A DNA stretch of 56,446 nt, taken from the NCBI GenBank assembly GCA_016213845.1, contig JACQZN010000095.1, forward strand, positions 1-56,446, written 5' to 3'. The stretch is from Candidatus Wallbacteria bacterium. GTDB taxonomy: Bacteria; Muiribacteriota; UBA6191; JACPRK01. The number at the start of each line of letters is the position of its first letter. The stretch's first letter is position 1. The notes below the pieces were generated by a model that made no database searches, had not been told where the DNA came from, and worked only from the letters and a program-made list of their open reading frames with translations. The position numbers were made by a program, and so were the translations under genes. Positions 44,501-52,860 of this stretch are shown here, one piece after another.

Positions 44501-47500
44501 GTCCCGTTCCGGGAGAATGAGCCCACGGACCTGCCCTTGGAATCCGCCAGGGACCAGGTGTACGTCCGGGTCGAATCGGCAATCGAGCCGATGCCCGAGA
44601 GACTGAGCTCCACGGCTGTTCCCGGCGCGATTTCCGTGGTGGGGCTCGCAAGGACTCTGAGCTCCTCGGTCACGAGGACCGTCGTGCGGAGAGGAGCAGT
44701 CAGGAACTGGTCGGATGCGGAGAGCTCCAGCGTGTACAGTCCGGGATCGGGATTGGGTGCCAGGGTTACTCGCGCCGCGCTGGAGCTGGGTCCGAAGGCG
44801 ACCGGAGCGCTCGTGAAGGACGTGGGACCGTTGCGGAGCTGCGCCGTGACAGTCAGACCGAACGTATCCGTGAACCTCCACCCGTAAGTCAGAGTGTCTC
44901 CTGCATCCGGGTCCTTCGAGCCGTTGGCGTTCAGCTCAATCGAGTTCTCGAAGCCAAACGTCATCGCGTCTGGGCTTATCAGGGGAACTGGCTTCGAGTT
45001 GAACAGCTCGACTCGATAGGTCGCGGAAGCGGTCTGACTCGCGTCGCTGACCTGGGTGGCGTCAACGCGGAAGACATAGGTATCTGGCGAGAGTGTGCCG
45101 CCCGGGATGGTCAACGAGGCCTTGTCCGTCGCAACCGAGGCCGGCAGCTTCACGGCGCTGCCGGCGGCGGTTTGCGCCGACCAGGCCAAGGTGACGGCCG
45201 TGCTCGAGACTGGCACGCAGGCGGGCAACCTGGCCGTAGCGGTGAGCGTCAAGGGCTCGCGATACTGCGTGCGACGAACTCCGCCGACAATCACCGACAC
45301 CGCCTTTTCCGTCCGGATCTCCGCGGTGGCAGTGTTCGTGATTCCAGAGGGTGACTCCGTGGCGAGCACGGTGAACCGGTACGTACGCGTTGGCCGTAGA
45401 TTGGCGGCCGGCACGGACAACGTGACGTCGTCGGTCGAGACGCCAGCGAGCACGCCGCCGTCGTCGGAGGACCAGGAGTACGTGACTGCCGAGGGCGGGG
45501 CGTCGGTGACGCGTGAAATCAGAGTCAGATCGCCGCAAGGAATCGTTCCGTCTGGGAACGGCAACGTGCCAGCGATCAAGGGCAGCTCGACCATGGCCGT
45601 CGTCACGGGCGACTCTCCCTCGCTTCCCTGGGTCTGTCCCACCGTCCTGAGGCCAACGACGTGTTTGCCGCCGCGCGTCGGGCTGAACTTTGTAGTCAAG
45701 CCGAGATTGAGTTGGCGGGGCGAGAGCACCATGTTGGGTGTGAACGCCGTGGGTGGACCGAATGGCTCCAGCTGGATCCACTCGTAGCCCCTGGACTGGT
45801 TTCTGGGATTCAGCGGATGATCGGTGCCAGCCAAGCTCAGGCTCAGGCCGCCGGGAACCAGCCCCGTGACGGCGATGGTCGGAGGCAGTATCCCGTTGAG
45901 AAACCAGGAGGCGAAGGTCGTGGTGGGAAGAGCCACGAGCCTACCTGCCCTGGCCGGGTCGTTGTACTTGACGTCCCCGCTGATCTGCGTCAGGCCAAGC
46001 TCGGAGTCGAGCCTGGGACGCACTTCGAAGACGAAAGTGCCCACGCTGCCAGCGGCGAGCTCAGTCGGTCCGGACTGAAGGAAGACATTGTAGGGCGTCA
46101 CCCCCGACGGCCCCTTGAACACGAGGTCACGCGTGACGTTGGTGGCCGTGCCACTGCCGGTGTTTTCCACTACCATCCGGACTATCGGGAAAGTGCTTCT
46201 CGAGATCACGAATCCGAAGAACCCTCTTCCGTGCTCGATGGACTTGATAACCAGCAACGGAGTGGGCGGCTTCCCTTCCACAGTGAAGGTGCTCTCGACG
46301 GGCTGGCGAGCGGCGTTACCGGCTGCATCCCGCGCATGAATGGTCATGGTTCTGGAGCCGTTCGGGTCCGCCGCGACGATGTCACCGCGTAGTGACCAGA
46401 GACTCTCGTTGGGGAAGCCTCTCCTTGTCAGGGCCCGGTCGGCAATCATCTGGCCGCCGACCGTTCCACCGGAAATGGAAATCGTCGGTGTCAAACTTAC
46501 CGGTTCCCCAAACCTGATAAAAATCTCGAAAAACCCGAGTTTCAAGAGACTGGACGTGCTTCCACGCCCATTGTCGAAGGAGGCGATCGTCTCGGGCGCC
46601 ACCGTGTCCACCACGCCCACCACCATGGGAACCGCGAGCGTGCTGGCATCCGGCGTGTTGCTGAGCGTGGCGGTGTAGGTGTCACCCTCTGCCCGAGTAG
46701 TTCCGCCAACGGTCGTCTCGTAGAGGATGGTGCGATCGTCGAGCCGAGTGACGGCTGGTGGCGTGAAGTTGACCGCCGGCGTGAACGACAAGGTCGGCGT
46801 GACATCGGAGGCGAAGGGTTCCCGAGAGTTCGCCGTGACCGCGAGCGGCCCAGCGTGCAACTGCGCCGGTCCGCGGCTGAACGTCATTCGCGTGCCCGGG
46901 ATGTCGACCTGCTTCATCGCGAAGGGGGAGTACCTGTAGGCGACACTCGGATCGAAGAGGCAATCGGCCTTGGCCGCCCTCAAGACCACGAAGTATCGCC
47001 CGCCCTTGGGCGGCTCGAAGACGGTGTTGGGCTCCGCAGTGTTGAACCCGTCGAAGAAACCATCAGTGGTAGCGGCCGGGCATGCGTGGGCCGGGTACGG
47101 ATACGGGTGGATCGTATTCGGAGCGAAGCTGGAATCGAGATCGAGCGTTGGGTCGCGAGGATCGACGGCGCTCCACTTGTACCTGTGCTCGCCGATTTCA
47201 AAGAGCTCACGAGGGATCTCCGCTCTGAGTGCAACGGCGAACTTCCCAGCCACCGCGCCCATCAACCGTACCTCTGGTATCTTCCGATTGACCACGCTCC
47301 AGCTCGCAGGCGTGATGGAGCTGGCGATCACAGGGATCGCGGGAATGGCGGCATCCGTGGCCGTGACCGAGCCTGCGATCAAGGTGGCGCCAAGCGGCGC
47401 CGTGGTCGTGACCGTCACGTCCACGGGCACCGAGGCGATGTCCCCGACTTGGAGCAGCATCGAGCCGGGCCGAGGACGCTGCACATAGCCGTCCGACTTT

Positions 47501-49362
47501 CCGTTGAACGTGAGGGTGGCGCCGTCGATGCTGGCGGCAGCGAAGCCGGTGTTCTGCACCTGCAGCAGGATAGGGACGCTCATCGTCGGCCCCACGACGA
47601 AGTTGGCCGAGATCGGGAAGTCGATGGCCACTGCGCGTATCTGGAGTGCAGCCCTGGGTGGGAACGGGTCGACGGTGAACGTGTTGCTCGGCGGCGCGCC
47701 CGCGGTGTTTCCGGCCGAGTCCCGCGCTGTGATCGAGAGCGTCCGCAGCCCTGCGCCATCGCCTGCCACGACCGCTCCAGAGAAGCTCCAGATGCTCCGG
47801 TCTCCGCCCTGGGTCATCTCGACGCCCAAGACAGCCGATCCGCCGACCGTGCCTCCGGCAACGTTCACGCTGGGCACCATCGAGGTGATCTCTTCGGAAA
47901 AGGTCGCGGTCACTCGAAAGGCTCCGAGCTTCAGGATTCGTCGAGGCTCGCTGTAGACGAGCGAGGTGATCGCGGGGCCCGTGGAGTCGACGATGCCGGA
48001 GCGGGTTGCGTCGGGCGCAGTCTGAACATTGTTGGCCCTGTCAACAACCGAGCTCCTGGGGACCGTCACGGTGTAGGGCTCGCCGTCAGCACTCGTCTTG
48101 CCCGGCAGGACGGTCACCCCGAAGACGAATTGCCGGTCGTTCGCGCGGAGAGTGCTGTCCAGCGAGAACACTGCCGCCGGGATGAACTCGAGCGTGGGCT
48201 CTGTGGCGATATCGTCCGCGAAATCCGCGGTGATCGTCAGAGGCCCGGCATTCAACAGCGCGGAGCTCTTGCTGAGGCCAAGCGTTGGAGCCAATGGAGC
48301 CGTCGTATCCACTGTGAACGTGTTGTTCGAAGGCTGCCTTACGGGGACAGGGTTGCCGAGGTTGTCCGCGACTCGGATGGAGATCCGGAACACGCCGTCG
48401 TCGACCCCGTCACGGCCAAGGAAGCTGCCTCCGTAACTCCAGGATTTGAGGTTCGCGCCCGCCGCCATCGGCGTGGGCGGCGTATCGTTGGCCGTGCTGG
48501 AAACCGAGCCGCCTGTGAACTCCAACGTCGGCGGGTTTGGCGCGATGTCGCCAGCAAACTTGACGGAGACAATGATTCCTTGGCTGAGGATACGCTGGTT
48601 GAAGAGATACGTCAGCACCGGCGCCAGCACGGCTGTCCAGCCCGTGGCGGGACTGCCACCGGTAACGCTTGCGTCGTCGCCCGAGGCGGCGTCCGTCGCC
48701 GCGACGTGGCCGGTGACGATCACCGGGCCGGGAGCGGCGGCGCCGGCAGCCACGGTGAACGAGTAGGTCTGCGTTGTGTCGGCCGCGATGGTCGCAGGGC
48801 CGACGGCCGTGACCGTGTAGCCCGAAGCGCTTCCGTTGAACAACAACCCGGTCCTGCTCAGATCGACATTGGCAGCGACCGGTCCCGTGTTCATCACTTG
48901 CATCGTCACGCCGATGCCCGACTGTCCCTGGCCAACCTCTGCGGTCGTCGCCTCCAGTCTGCCGATGCTGAGGCTGGCCGCGAGCCCTTGCACCGTGACG
49001 CTCGTGCCTAGCTCCCTGGTCCTGCCCACGTCCGCGCCGCTGTTGGCGTCTTTCGCCGAGATCGTGAAAGTGGGCGTGTAGATGCCGGGCGCTGCATCTC
49101 CCGTGACCGAGTAACCGAAAGTGACCGACGCTCCGCCGGCGATACTGGCGATCGTGTTGGTCTGCGTAGCGGTGAGGCCCCCCCCGCTGAAGGTCAGCGC
49201 AGTGGAGGTGATGTCGGCCGTGGCGCCGCCGGTGTTGCTGACCACCACCGAGGCGCTGAAGGTCTGACCCTGCGTGACCGTGACCGGCGCCGTGAACGCG
49301 CCGATGGATCGAGGCGTCACTGCCAGCGGCGCACGAGTACTGAAGCGTCGCCGTTGTTCCAC
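41518..49362 (-). CDS. Giant surface protein, C-terminal part (CARDB/PKD-like repeats, C-terminal sorting signal)
   Basis: An open frame of 2614 codons that lacks its own signal peptide and continues the protein encoded upstream after a frameshift near 49.3 kb. It consists of many tandem beta-sandwich repeats: CARDB/NPCBM-like units (VTQGQTFSASVVVSNTGGATADI), Ig-like NTFTVD-bounded units, and PKD-like segments (SKDPDAGDTLTYGWRFTD, TSSSDPSEEEALTYSWRI). The C-terminus is a tripartite signal: Gly-rich GGAGGGCALA, a hydrophobic helix ALLMLLPGIWCWL, and a basic SKRRR end, like MYXO-CTERM, JDVT-CTERM or related sorting tags. Probably cell-surface anchored or processed. Convergent with the MNT gene. 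Confidence 0.85.
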   Translation of the reverse strand: MEQRRRFSTRAPLAVTPRSIGAFTAPVTVTQGQTFSASVVVSNTGGATADITSTALTFSGGGLTATQTNTIASIAGGASVTFGYSVTGDAAPGIYTPTFTISAKDANSGADVGRTRELGTSVTVQGLAASLSIGRLEATTAEVGQGQSGIGVTMQVMNTGPVAANVDLSRTGLLFNGSASGYTVTAVGPATIAADTTQTYSFTVAAGAAAPGPVIVTGHVAATDAASGDDASVTGGSPATGWTAVLAPVLTYLFNQRILSQGIIVSVKFAGDIAPNPPTLEFTGGSVSSTANDTPPTPMAAGANLKSWSYGGSFLGRDGVDDGVFRISIRVADNLGNPVPVRQPSNNTFTVDTTAPLAPTLGLSKSSALLNAGPLTITADFADDIATEPTLEFIPAAVFSLDSTLRANDRQFVFGVTVLPGKTSADGEPYTVTVPRSSVVDRANNVQTAPDATRSGIVDSTGPAITSLVYSEPRRILKLGAFRVTATFSEEITSMVPSVNVAGGTVGGSAVLGVEMTQGGDRSIWSFSGAVVAGDGAGLRTLSITARDSAGNTAGAPPSNTFTVDPFPPRAALQIRAVAIDFPISANFVVGPTMSVPILLQVQNTGFAAASIDGATLTFNGKSDGYVQRPRPGSMLLQVGDIASVPVDVTVTTTAPLGATLIAGSVTATDAAIPAIPVIASSITPASWSVVNRKIPEVRLMGAVAGKFAVALRAEIPRELFEIGEHRYKWSAVDPRDPTLDLDSSFAPNTIHPYPYPAHACPAATTDGFFDGFNTAEPNTVFEPPKGGRYFVVLRAAKADCLFDPSVAYRYSPFAMKQVDIPGTRMTFSRGPAQLHAGPLAVTANSREPFASDVTPTLSFTPAVNFTPPAVTRLDDRTILYETTVGGTTRAEGDTYTATLSNTPDASTLAVPMVVGVVDTVAPETIASFDNGRGSTSSLLKLGFFEIFIRFGEPVSLTPTISISGGTVGGQMIADRALTRRGFPNESLWSLRGDIVAADPNGSRTMTIHARDAAGNAARQPVESTFTVEGKPPTPLLVIKSIEHGRGFFGFVISRSTFPIVRMVVENTGSGTATNVTRDLVFKGPSGVTPYNVFLQSGPTELAAGSVGTFVFEVRPRLDSELGLTQISGDVKYNDPARAGRLVALPTTTFASWFLNGILPPTIAVTGLVPGGLSLSLAGTDHPLNPRNQSRGYEWIQLEPFGPPTAFTPNMVLSPRQLNLGLTTKFSPTRGGKHVVGLRTVGQTQGSEGESPVTTAMVELPLIAGTLPFPDGTIPCGDLTLISRVTDAPPSAVTYSWSSDDGGVLAGVSTDDVTLSVPAANLRPTRTYRFTVLATESPSGITNTATAEIRTEKAVSVIVGGVRRTQYREPLTLTATARLPACVPVSSTAVTLAWSAQTAAGSAVKLPASVATDKASLTIPGGTLSPDTYVFRVDATQVSDASQTASATYRVELFNSKPVPLISPDAMTFGFENSIELNANGSKDPDAGDTLTYGWRFTDTFGLTVTAQLRNGPTSFTSAPVAFGPSSSAARVTLAPNPDPGLYTLELSASDQFLTAPLRTTVLVTEELRVLASPTTEIAPGTAVELSLSGIGSIADSTRTYTWSLADSKGRSVGSFSRNGTADAAATTLFLGDLPAGAYRARVVVQSLRRDRTSELVLQVGNSATVLSGANLSVESPASPFAVIQFSRAELAPAGPREITLDGSRSLVGAGSGSTGLTYSWNLATPVAGALPLFSTAPSLSYKLTKPGDYVFNLDVAQGQSATSRAQAGPFRVTSAPPVPPANARYQVYAKRPEPEFASVPVNAGYVQLDATSSSDPSEEEALTYSWRIVDVPSLTDSTGLSRTVGFADASDGALSLTSTNAKPFVVFDNRRQTESAFAPLIGIGSYRFELTVKKPVAKLASTAFFDVSVQDPSILQPSALIADIAIPPMVVNDDGTTSGPVKGKLKAVEQSSSSLTYRWAVSPAPVSVENGESSEPIFTFDTPGNYQATLIVNDGTYDGRPVTRAFEVKTTDLPPVLIWSVAAGEKRWRVKVDSSRSYTPGTIRPVTHDTRITIKGIFSDLSCLTPRQFWIHGASGPVDDTRTASDAASSLELSFSDNKCHGWQSPVPAEPVEWFVLYHFKATPGTYKAFAQVSNRGGSRTGLYEGTLGATEVGYSLECKTCFGNNPEHVFGPIGPDPSPLVTVFESPPNPKSTARKLSKMGASSSAKNTPEGQLLVTSSSSSSAATGSGIDPGHAASFFSPTSLRVDAPTVVTLKAHLDPLSAPGSPLNFRWQQLEGRSVLLSRLHESGVLESTTAFVPTTSGRLKFQVDADVLRQDPATLQFVSTGDTLTNFVTVLVDSPQSAVPLASATASVTVIPAEGSSTADRRVLLDATGSLIVRGPSDARLTYSWRQVAGADGELQDLGDGKAAFVAPVSGASNEQYYWLELTVTQTPTGEVSEPVYLAITQSALPQRFVQLFSQGVALASTAAAVRNDGTASVADIRVPAGALQGAGLTVETVSAANVRSTPPVVLRTYTLFFHDSGPAEIMLGKQRVVVLNSRLVGGGAATAELLSESPPAAAAENLAGVAGGAGGGCALASSAGGAASSALLMLLPGIWCWLRSQPPHSKRRR

Positions 49363-51337
49363 CCGCGATGCTGGGCACGTTGCCGACCTGGCTGGCCGTG
49401 ACCCCCTCGCCGCTGAACGTGAGCGACGTCGACGTGATGTCCGCCGTCGCTTCGCCCGTGTTGGCCACCTCGACCGTGACCGAAAATGCCTGTCCCTGCG
49501 TGATGTTCGGGGGGGCAGTGACCTTGCCGATCGAGAGCGCCGCAGCGGCTTGCACGCTCCACGTGTCCGTCACGTTCGCCGAGCTGGCGACGACGACGTC
49601 GGAGTTGTCGGCGTCGGTCCCCGTCGCGGTCGCGTCGAGCGTCACAGGACCCAGCGGTGCCGTGCCCAGGACCGAGACCTCGTAGGTAAAGGTCGCCGTG
49701 GCGCCGGACGTGAGGGTGGGGCCATTGCCGGCGGTGAACAATCCGTATCCCGCCGTCCCGCCGCCGAAGGTGAGACCCGTGCTCACTCCGGTGAGCAGAT
49801 GAGTACCCGTGTTCTTGAGGGTGACGGCGACAGGTACGGACTGTCCTCGGGTGACCACGTCCGGCGAAGCCACGACCGAGAGCACTTCGATGCCGGCCGA
49901 AGGCGCCACCGTCCACGAGCCCGCAGCAGCGGCGCCCGTGGCGGCGGCCGGAATCGAGGCAAACGATGAATTGAAGTAAGAACCGAAGACGAACCCGCTG
50001 ATGTTGACAGGCCCCACGGGTGGCGCCCCATTCACGTCCACGGAGAAGGTGATGTCGACCGGCGTCCCGGGCATCACGATTCCCGGGTTGCTCAGCACCC
50101 TCACGGTGTAGTCGCCTCCGCGATCCCCACCGGCACTGTCCGAGAAGAGGAGCCCCGGATCGACCGTGCCGCCAAAGCTCGAGAAGGAATCAATCGCACA
50201 GCCCTGCGTGCCGGGGTTGCTCACCTTCATCGTGATCGACAGGGCTGCGCGGCCTTCGCCAATCAAGTCGAACTCAGGAACGACGCTGTCGATGCGAAGC
50301 GCTCCGTACGAGCCGATGCCCAGTGTCCAGATGTCGCTCATGGCCCTGTCGGCACCGCTTCCGCCGATCAGCAACGGCTGTCGCGAGCGATCGTCGTACT
50401 CCATGCGCGCTTCGCTCCTGCCGGGAGGGGAGCTCGTGGGCGCCAGATCCGTCCAGGTGGTGCCGTCATACGCGAACGTGTCGGCTAGCTTCGACGTGCC
50501 GGAGTCCCCGCCGAACATCACGACGGCCTTCTGTTCGGCACTGAAGGCGATGGCCGCGCCGCTTCGAGCGGTGGGCGTCAACGTCGAAGTCGTGTCGAGC
50601 GTCCAGTTGCAGCAGTTCCACCGCCAGGTCTCGCTGCTGCGGGCGCCGCCGGAAGAGCGGCCACCAAAGAGCACGGTCTGCTCTCGCTCCGGGTCGAAGA
50701 CCATCGCCGCCGACGTGCGGGCGGACGGCTGCTCGCTCGGCGCCTGCTCTTGCCAATCTGTCCCGTCCCACAGCCAGGTGTCACTCTTGGTCGCGCCGTC
50801 GTCGCCGCCGAAGAGCACCAGCTTCTGGTTGTTCGAGTTGTAGGCCATGGCGGCGCCACTTCGCGCGGACGGCTTGGTGCCGGGCGCGCTCAGAATCCAG
50901 TTGGTACCGGTCCATTTCCAGGTCTCGTTGCTCTTGACGCCGTCGACGGAGCCGCCGAAGAGCCAGATCCCGGCGCCGAATCCCAGCGAGGTGGCCATCG
51001 CAGCCCCGGTGCGCGGAGATGGAGACGAGGTCGGCGACTTCCTCGTCCAGAACTTGCCGTCGTAGGTCCAGGTCTGCCCACTACCCGTGAAAAGCACGAT
51101 GGTACCTGAGTCGCTGGCCGAGACGCCCCCGCTGTCCGCAGGCGGCGACGCCAGCGGCGCGTCGAAGCTGCGGGACAACCAGTTGCTTTCGGCCCGGGCT
51201 GTCGAGGCCGATCCGGCCAGCAGCGCAAGCAGCAGGACCGTCATCACTCCGCCAGCCGGTCCGGTTCTCCGCGATCCCTTGGCCTCGCCTGAAACTCCAA
51301 ATTCGCGAAGGCAAGCAGACACGATTCGTGCGACCAT
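48410..51337 (-). CDS. Giant surface protein, N-terminal part (Kelch propeller and CARDB-like repeats)
   Basis: The real sequence runs from 51337 to about 49310; the remaining 300 codons to 48410 are out-of-frame translation. It has a signal peptide near residues 31-50 (VMTVLLLALLAGSASTARAES; the ATG at 51244 is an alternative start), then about six Kelch-like repeats (SPSPRTGAAMATS, LFGGSVDGVKSNETWKW, VLFGGDDGATKSDTWLWDG...) forming a beta-propeller to residue ~345, then CARDB-like repeats (ITQGQAFSVTVEVANTGEATADI). AGGAAGG precedes ATG 51337. With the downstream frame, the intact protein would be about 3,250 residues or slightly longer. Confidence 0.8.
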   Translation of the reverse strand: MVARIVSACLREFGVSGEAKGSRRTGPAGGVMTVLLLALLAGSASTARAESNWLSRSFDAPLASPPADSGGVSASDSGTIVLFTGSGQTWTYDGKFWTRKSPTSSPSPRTGAAMATSLGFGAGIWLFGGSVDGVKSNETWKWTGTNWILSAPGTKPSARSGAAMAYNSNNQKLVLFGGDDGATKSDTWLWDGTDWQEQAPSEQPSARTSAAMVFDPEREQTVLFGGRSSGGARSSETWRWNCCNWTLDTTSTLTPTARSGAAIAFSAEQKAVVMFGGDSGTSKLADTFAYDGTTWTDLAPTSSPPGRSEARMEYDDRSRQPLLIGGSGADRAMSDIWTLGIGSYGALRIDSVVPEFDLIGEGRAALSITMKVSNPGTQGCAIDSFSSFGGTVDPGLLFSDSAGGDRGGDYTVRVLSNPGIVMPGTPVDITFSVDVNGAPPVGPVNISGFVFGSYFNSSFASIPAAATGAAAAGSWTVAPSAGIEVLSVVASPDVVTRGQSVPVAVTLKNTGTHLLTGVSTGLTFGGGTAGYGLFTAGNGPTLTSGATATFTYEVSVLGTAPLGPVTLDATATGTDADNSDVVVASSANVTDTWSVQAAAALSIGKVTAPPNITQGQAFSVTVEVANTGEATADITSTSLTFSGEGVTASQVGNVPSIAGGTTATLQYSCAAGSDASIHRRVHGAGHGHAGSDLQRLGGGQQHRRRHGRHHLHCADLQRGGPHRYADQHDRQYRRRSVGHFRLLGHGRCSARHLHAHFHDLGERRQQRRGRGQDQGARHERHGARARGQPQHRQTGGDDRRGWPGTVGHRRDDASDEHGTGRCQCRSEQDRVVVQRKRFGLHGHGRRPCDHRGRHNADLLVHRGCRRRRSRPGDRHRPRRGDGRRLGRRRKRYRWQSRHGLDSRAGAGADVSLQPAYPQPRNHCLRQVCWRHRAKPADVGVHRRLGFQHGQRYAAHADGGGREPQILELRRQLPWP
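49300..49335 (-). other. Frameshift junction within imperfect repeats
   Basis: The N-terminal frame is sensible up to ...TTATLQYSCAAGSD, and the other frame becomes sensible from SIGAFTAPVTVTQGQ, one nucleotide out of phase. Comparison with the neighbouring repeat shows about 45 residues missing at the joint, so a deletion (or assembly collapse) between similar repeats is likely. Confidence 0.75.
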
Positions 51338-51604
51338 CCAACCCTACCTTCCTTTAGACAGGGGAGCGGCCGCGTGCTGCTGCCTCTCGATGACGGCCTC
51401 CATCAGGCCCCGCACCGAGAGCTACCACGGGTGACTTGCGCGCAATCCTGGTTTAGATTGTTTGTGACCCACGATACCAAACCCGCTCAGCGGGTTGCGA
51501 GCCTCTCGCGGCGCTTGCCGTGAAATCGTAGCTGGGCCGTCAGCGTCGAGCCCACTAGTCTACGGGCCTCTAATTGACTAGAATTCAAAGGGAGGTGGCC
51601 GCCC

Positions 51605-52165
51605 CTGATTGCCCGGAGAAACCGTTGGCGTCTACCTGTACCGGGTTTTCGGGAAAACCCGGTACAGGTAGACGCCACCTATTTCCGGAGCGGCTCGTTC
51701 GCAGTCGAGGTGCTGGTGGCGGCGCTGGTGGCGGCCGCGGTGGCCGTGCCGCTGCTGACGCTCTTGTTCCAGGAACGCGACACGGAACAGCGCTCCCGCT
51801 TCGAGTACCTGGCGGTCCTGGCGGCCCGGGATGAGATGTACGAATCCCGCATGGCGGTGGCATGTGGCGCCGCGGCCGACTCGATCGGCCACGCCTGGCG
51901 GCCGCTCACCGGAAACGTCATGGAGCGGTTGAAGGACGCGGCACCCGACCTGAGCGTGCCGGCAACCTACTCGGCCGACCAGAGACGCGTCTCGACCAAG
52001 CTCGACCTCGAAACGGGCGCCAACCCCAGGCTGCGTGTCGGGACCCTGCAGGCCCGCTGGGTCGATCCGGCCGCCGGCCAGCCCTCGGGGGACAAGAAAG
52101 AGCGCCCGTCGAGCCTGCAGCTTGTGTTCGGCGTGCTGATCCCGCCGTGGGTGCCCCCCAAATGA
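51605..52165 (+). CDS. Pseudopilin-like protein with non-canonical start and repeat in the leader
   Basis: A protein of about 186 residues. The prepilin motif RSG/SFAVEVLVAALVAAAVAVPLL shows the cleavage Gly, Glu at +5 and a long hydrophobic helix. The frame has no ATG, GTG or TTG before the cleavage site: it opens at 51578, and GGAGGT (51591-51596) is best spaced for a CTG at 51605 (or ATT at 51608). A GTG at 51710 would remove the leader. The leader contains a 54-bp palindrome (51625-51678) read in frame as 18 extra residues; without it the leader would be IARRNRYFRSG, a typical length. GspI/minor-pseudopilin-like role inferred. Confidence 0.65.
   Translation: MIARRNRWRLPVPGFRENPVQVDATYFRSGSFAVEVLVAALVAAAVAVPLLTLLFQERDTEQRSRFEYLAVLAARDEMYESRMAVACGAAADSIGHAWRPLTGNVMERLKDAAPDLSVPATYSADQRRVSTKLDLETGANPRLRVGTLQARWVDPAAGQPSGDKKERPSSLQLVFGVLIPPWVPPK
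51625..51678. repeat. Palindromic element, copy 3, inside the pseudopilin leader
   Basis: Same 54-bp core as at 19168 and 41407; 25-bp perfect arms (51626-51677) around GG. The element is 18 codons long, free of stops in the pseudopilin frame. Confidence 0.9.
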
Positions 52166-52860
52166 GCATTCGGCGCCGGTCGACGCGGGCGGCAACGCTG
52201 ATCGAGATGATTTTCTTCGGCGCCATCGCCAGCATCGTGCTCGTCGGCGTGGTCGGGCTGCTCAGTCGCGGGGGGCGTCTGCTCGAGGTGAGCCGCCGGA
52301 CCAGCGGCGCGCAGGTCGACCTGCGGGTGCTGCTCGAGACGCTGACCGAAGACGCCAACGAGCTGGTCTACCTGGAGGACCCGGCGCCCCTCGACTCCTC
52401 GGGCACGGGCGAGCCGACGCTCAAGTTCGTCGTCAAGTCGACCCGAAACGAATCCGGCCTGAGCGTCCCGCCGGCGCCCTCGCTGCGGCGCGTGGAGTAC
52501 AAGCTCGGCGCCCCTGACGGCGCCACGAAGCTGCGCGACTGCACGCGCACCGTGACGCTGGTCGGCGGCTCCGGCGGCGGCGGGGGCGGCGCGCCGCGCA
52601 CGATGGCGCGCTCCATCGCCCGCATGCGCGTCTGGCCCGTCGCCGCCATCCCCCTGCCCGACAAGCGCTACAACCTGGTCGCCGCCGCCGACGACCGCGC
52701 CAAGCTGCCGGGCGCCACCGTCGCCTGCCTCGTCGTCGACGTGACCGTCGGCATGCCCAGCGGCGAGACCTCCGCCGACGCCAGCAGCGTCACCTCCGTG
52801 GTCACCAAGCTCTGGTGCCGAAACAGGGTGCTCGAGATCGCCCGGGGAGGCCTGCAATGA
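52162..52860 (+). CDS. Pseudopilin-like protein (GspJ/PilW-like)
   Basis: A 232-residue protein with a prepilin N-terminus TRAATLIEMIFFGAIASIVLVGVVGLL: the residue before the cleavage site is Ala rather than Gly, with Glu at +5. The body has a GspJ/PilW-like arrangement (LRVLLETLTEDANELVYLE..., LRRVEYKLGA) with a Gly-rich loop. Its ATG overlaps the stop of the preceding pseudopilin gene (ATGA), and its own stop overlaps the next gene's ATG. Likely a minor pseudopilin of a type II/IV-like system. Confidence 0.8.
   Translation: MSIRRRSTRAATLIEMIFFGAIASIVLVGVVGLLSRGGRLLEVSRRTSGAQVDLRVLLETLTEDANELVYLEDPAPLDSSGTGEPTLKFVVKSTRNESGLSVPPAPSLRRVEYKLGAPDGATKLRDCTRTVTLVGGSGGGGGGAPRTMARSIARMRVWPVAAIPLPDKRYNLVAAADDRAKLPGATVACLVVDVTVGMPSGETSADASSVTSVVTKLWCRNRVLEIARGGLQ

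Noticed and set aside
41406..51678. CRISPR array suggested by repeated palindromes
   Set aside because: The three 54-bp copies are 10-22 kb apart with no regularly spaced short repeats, and no cas genes are present.
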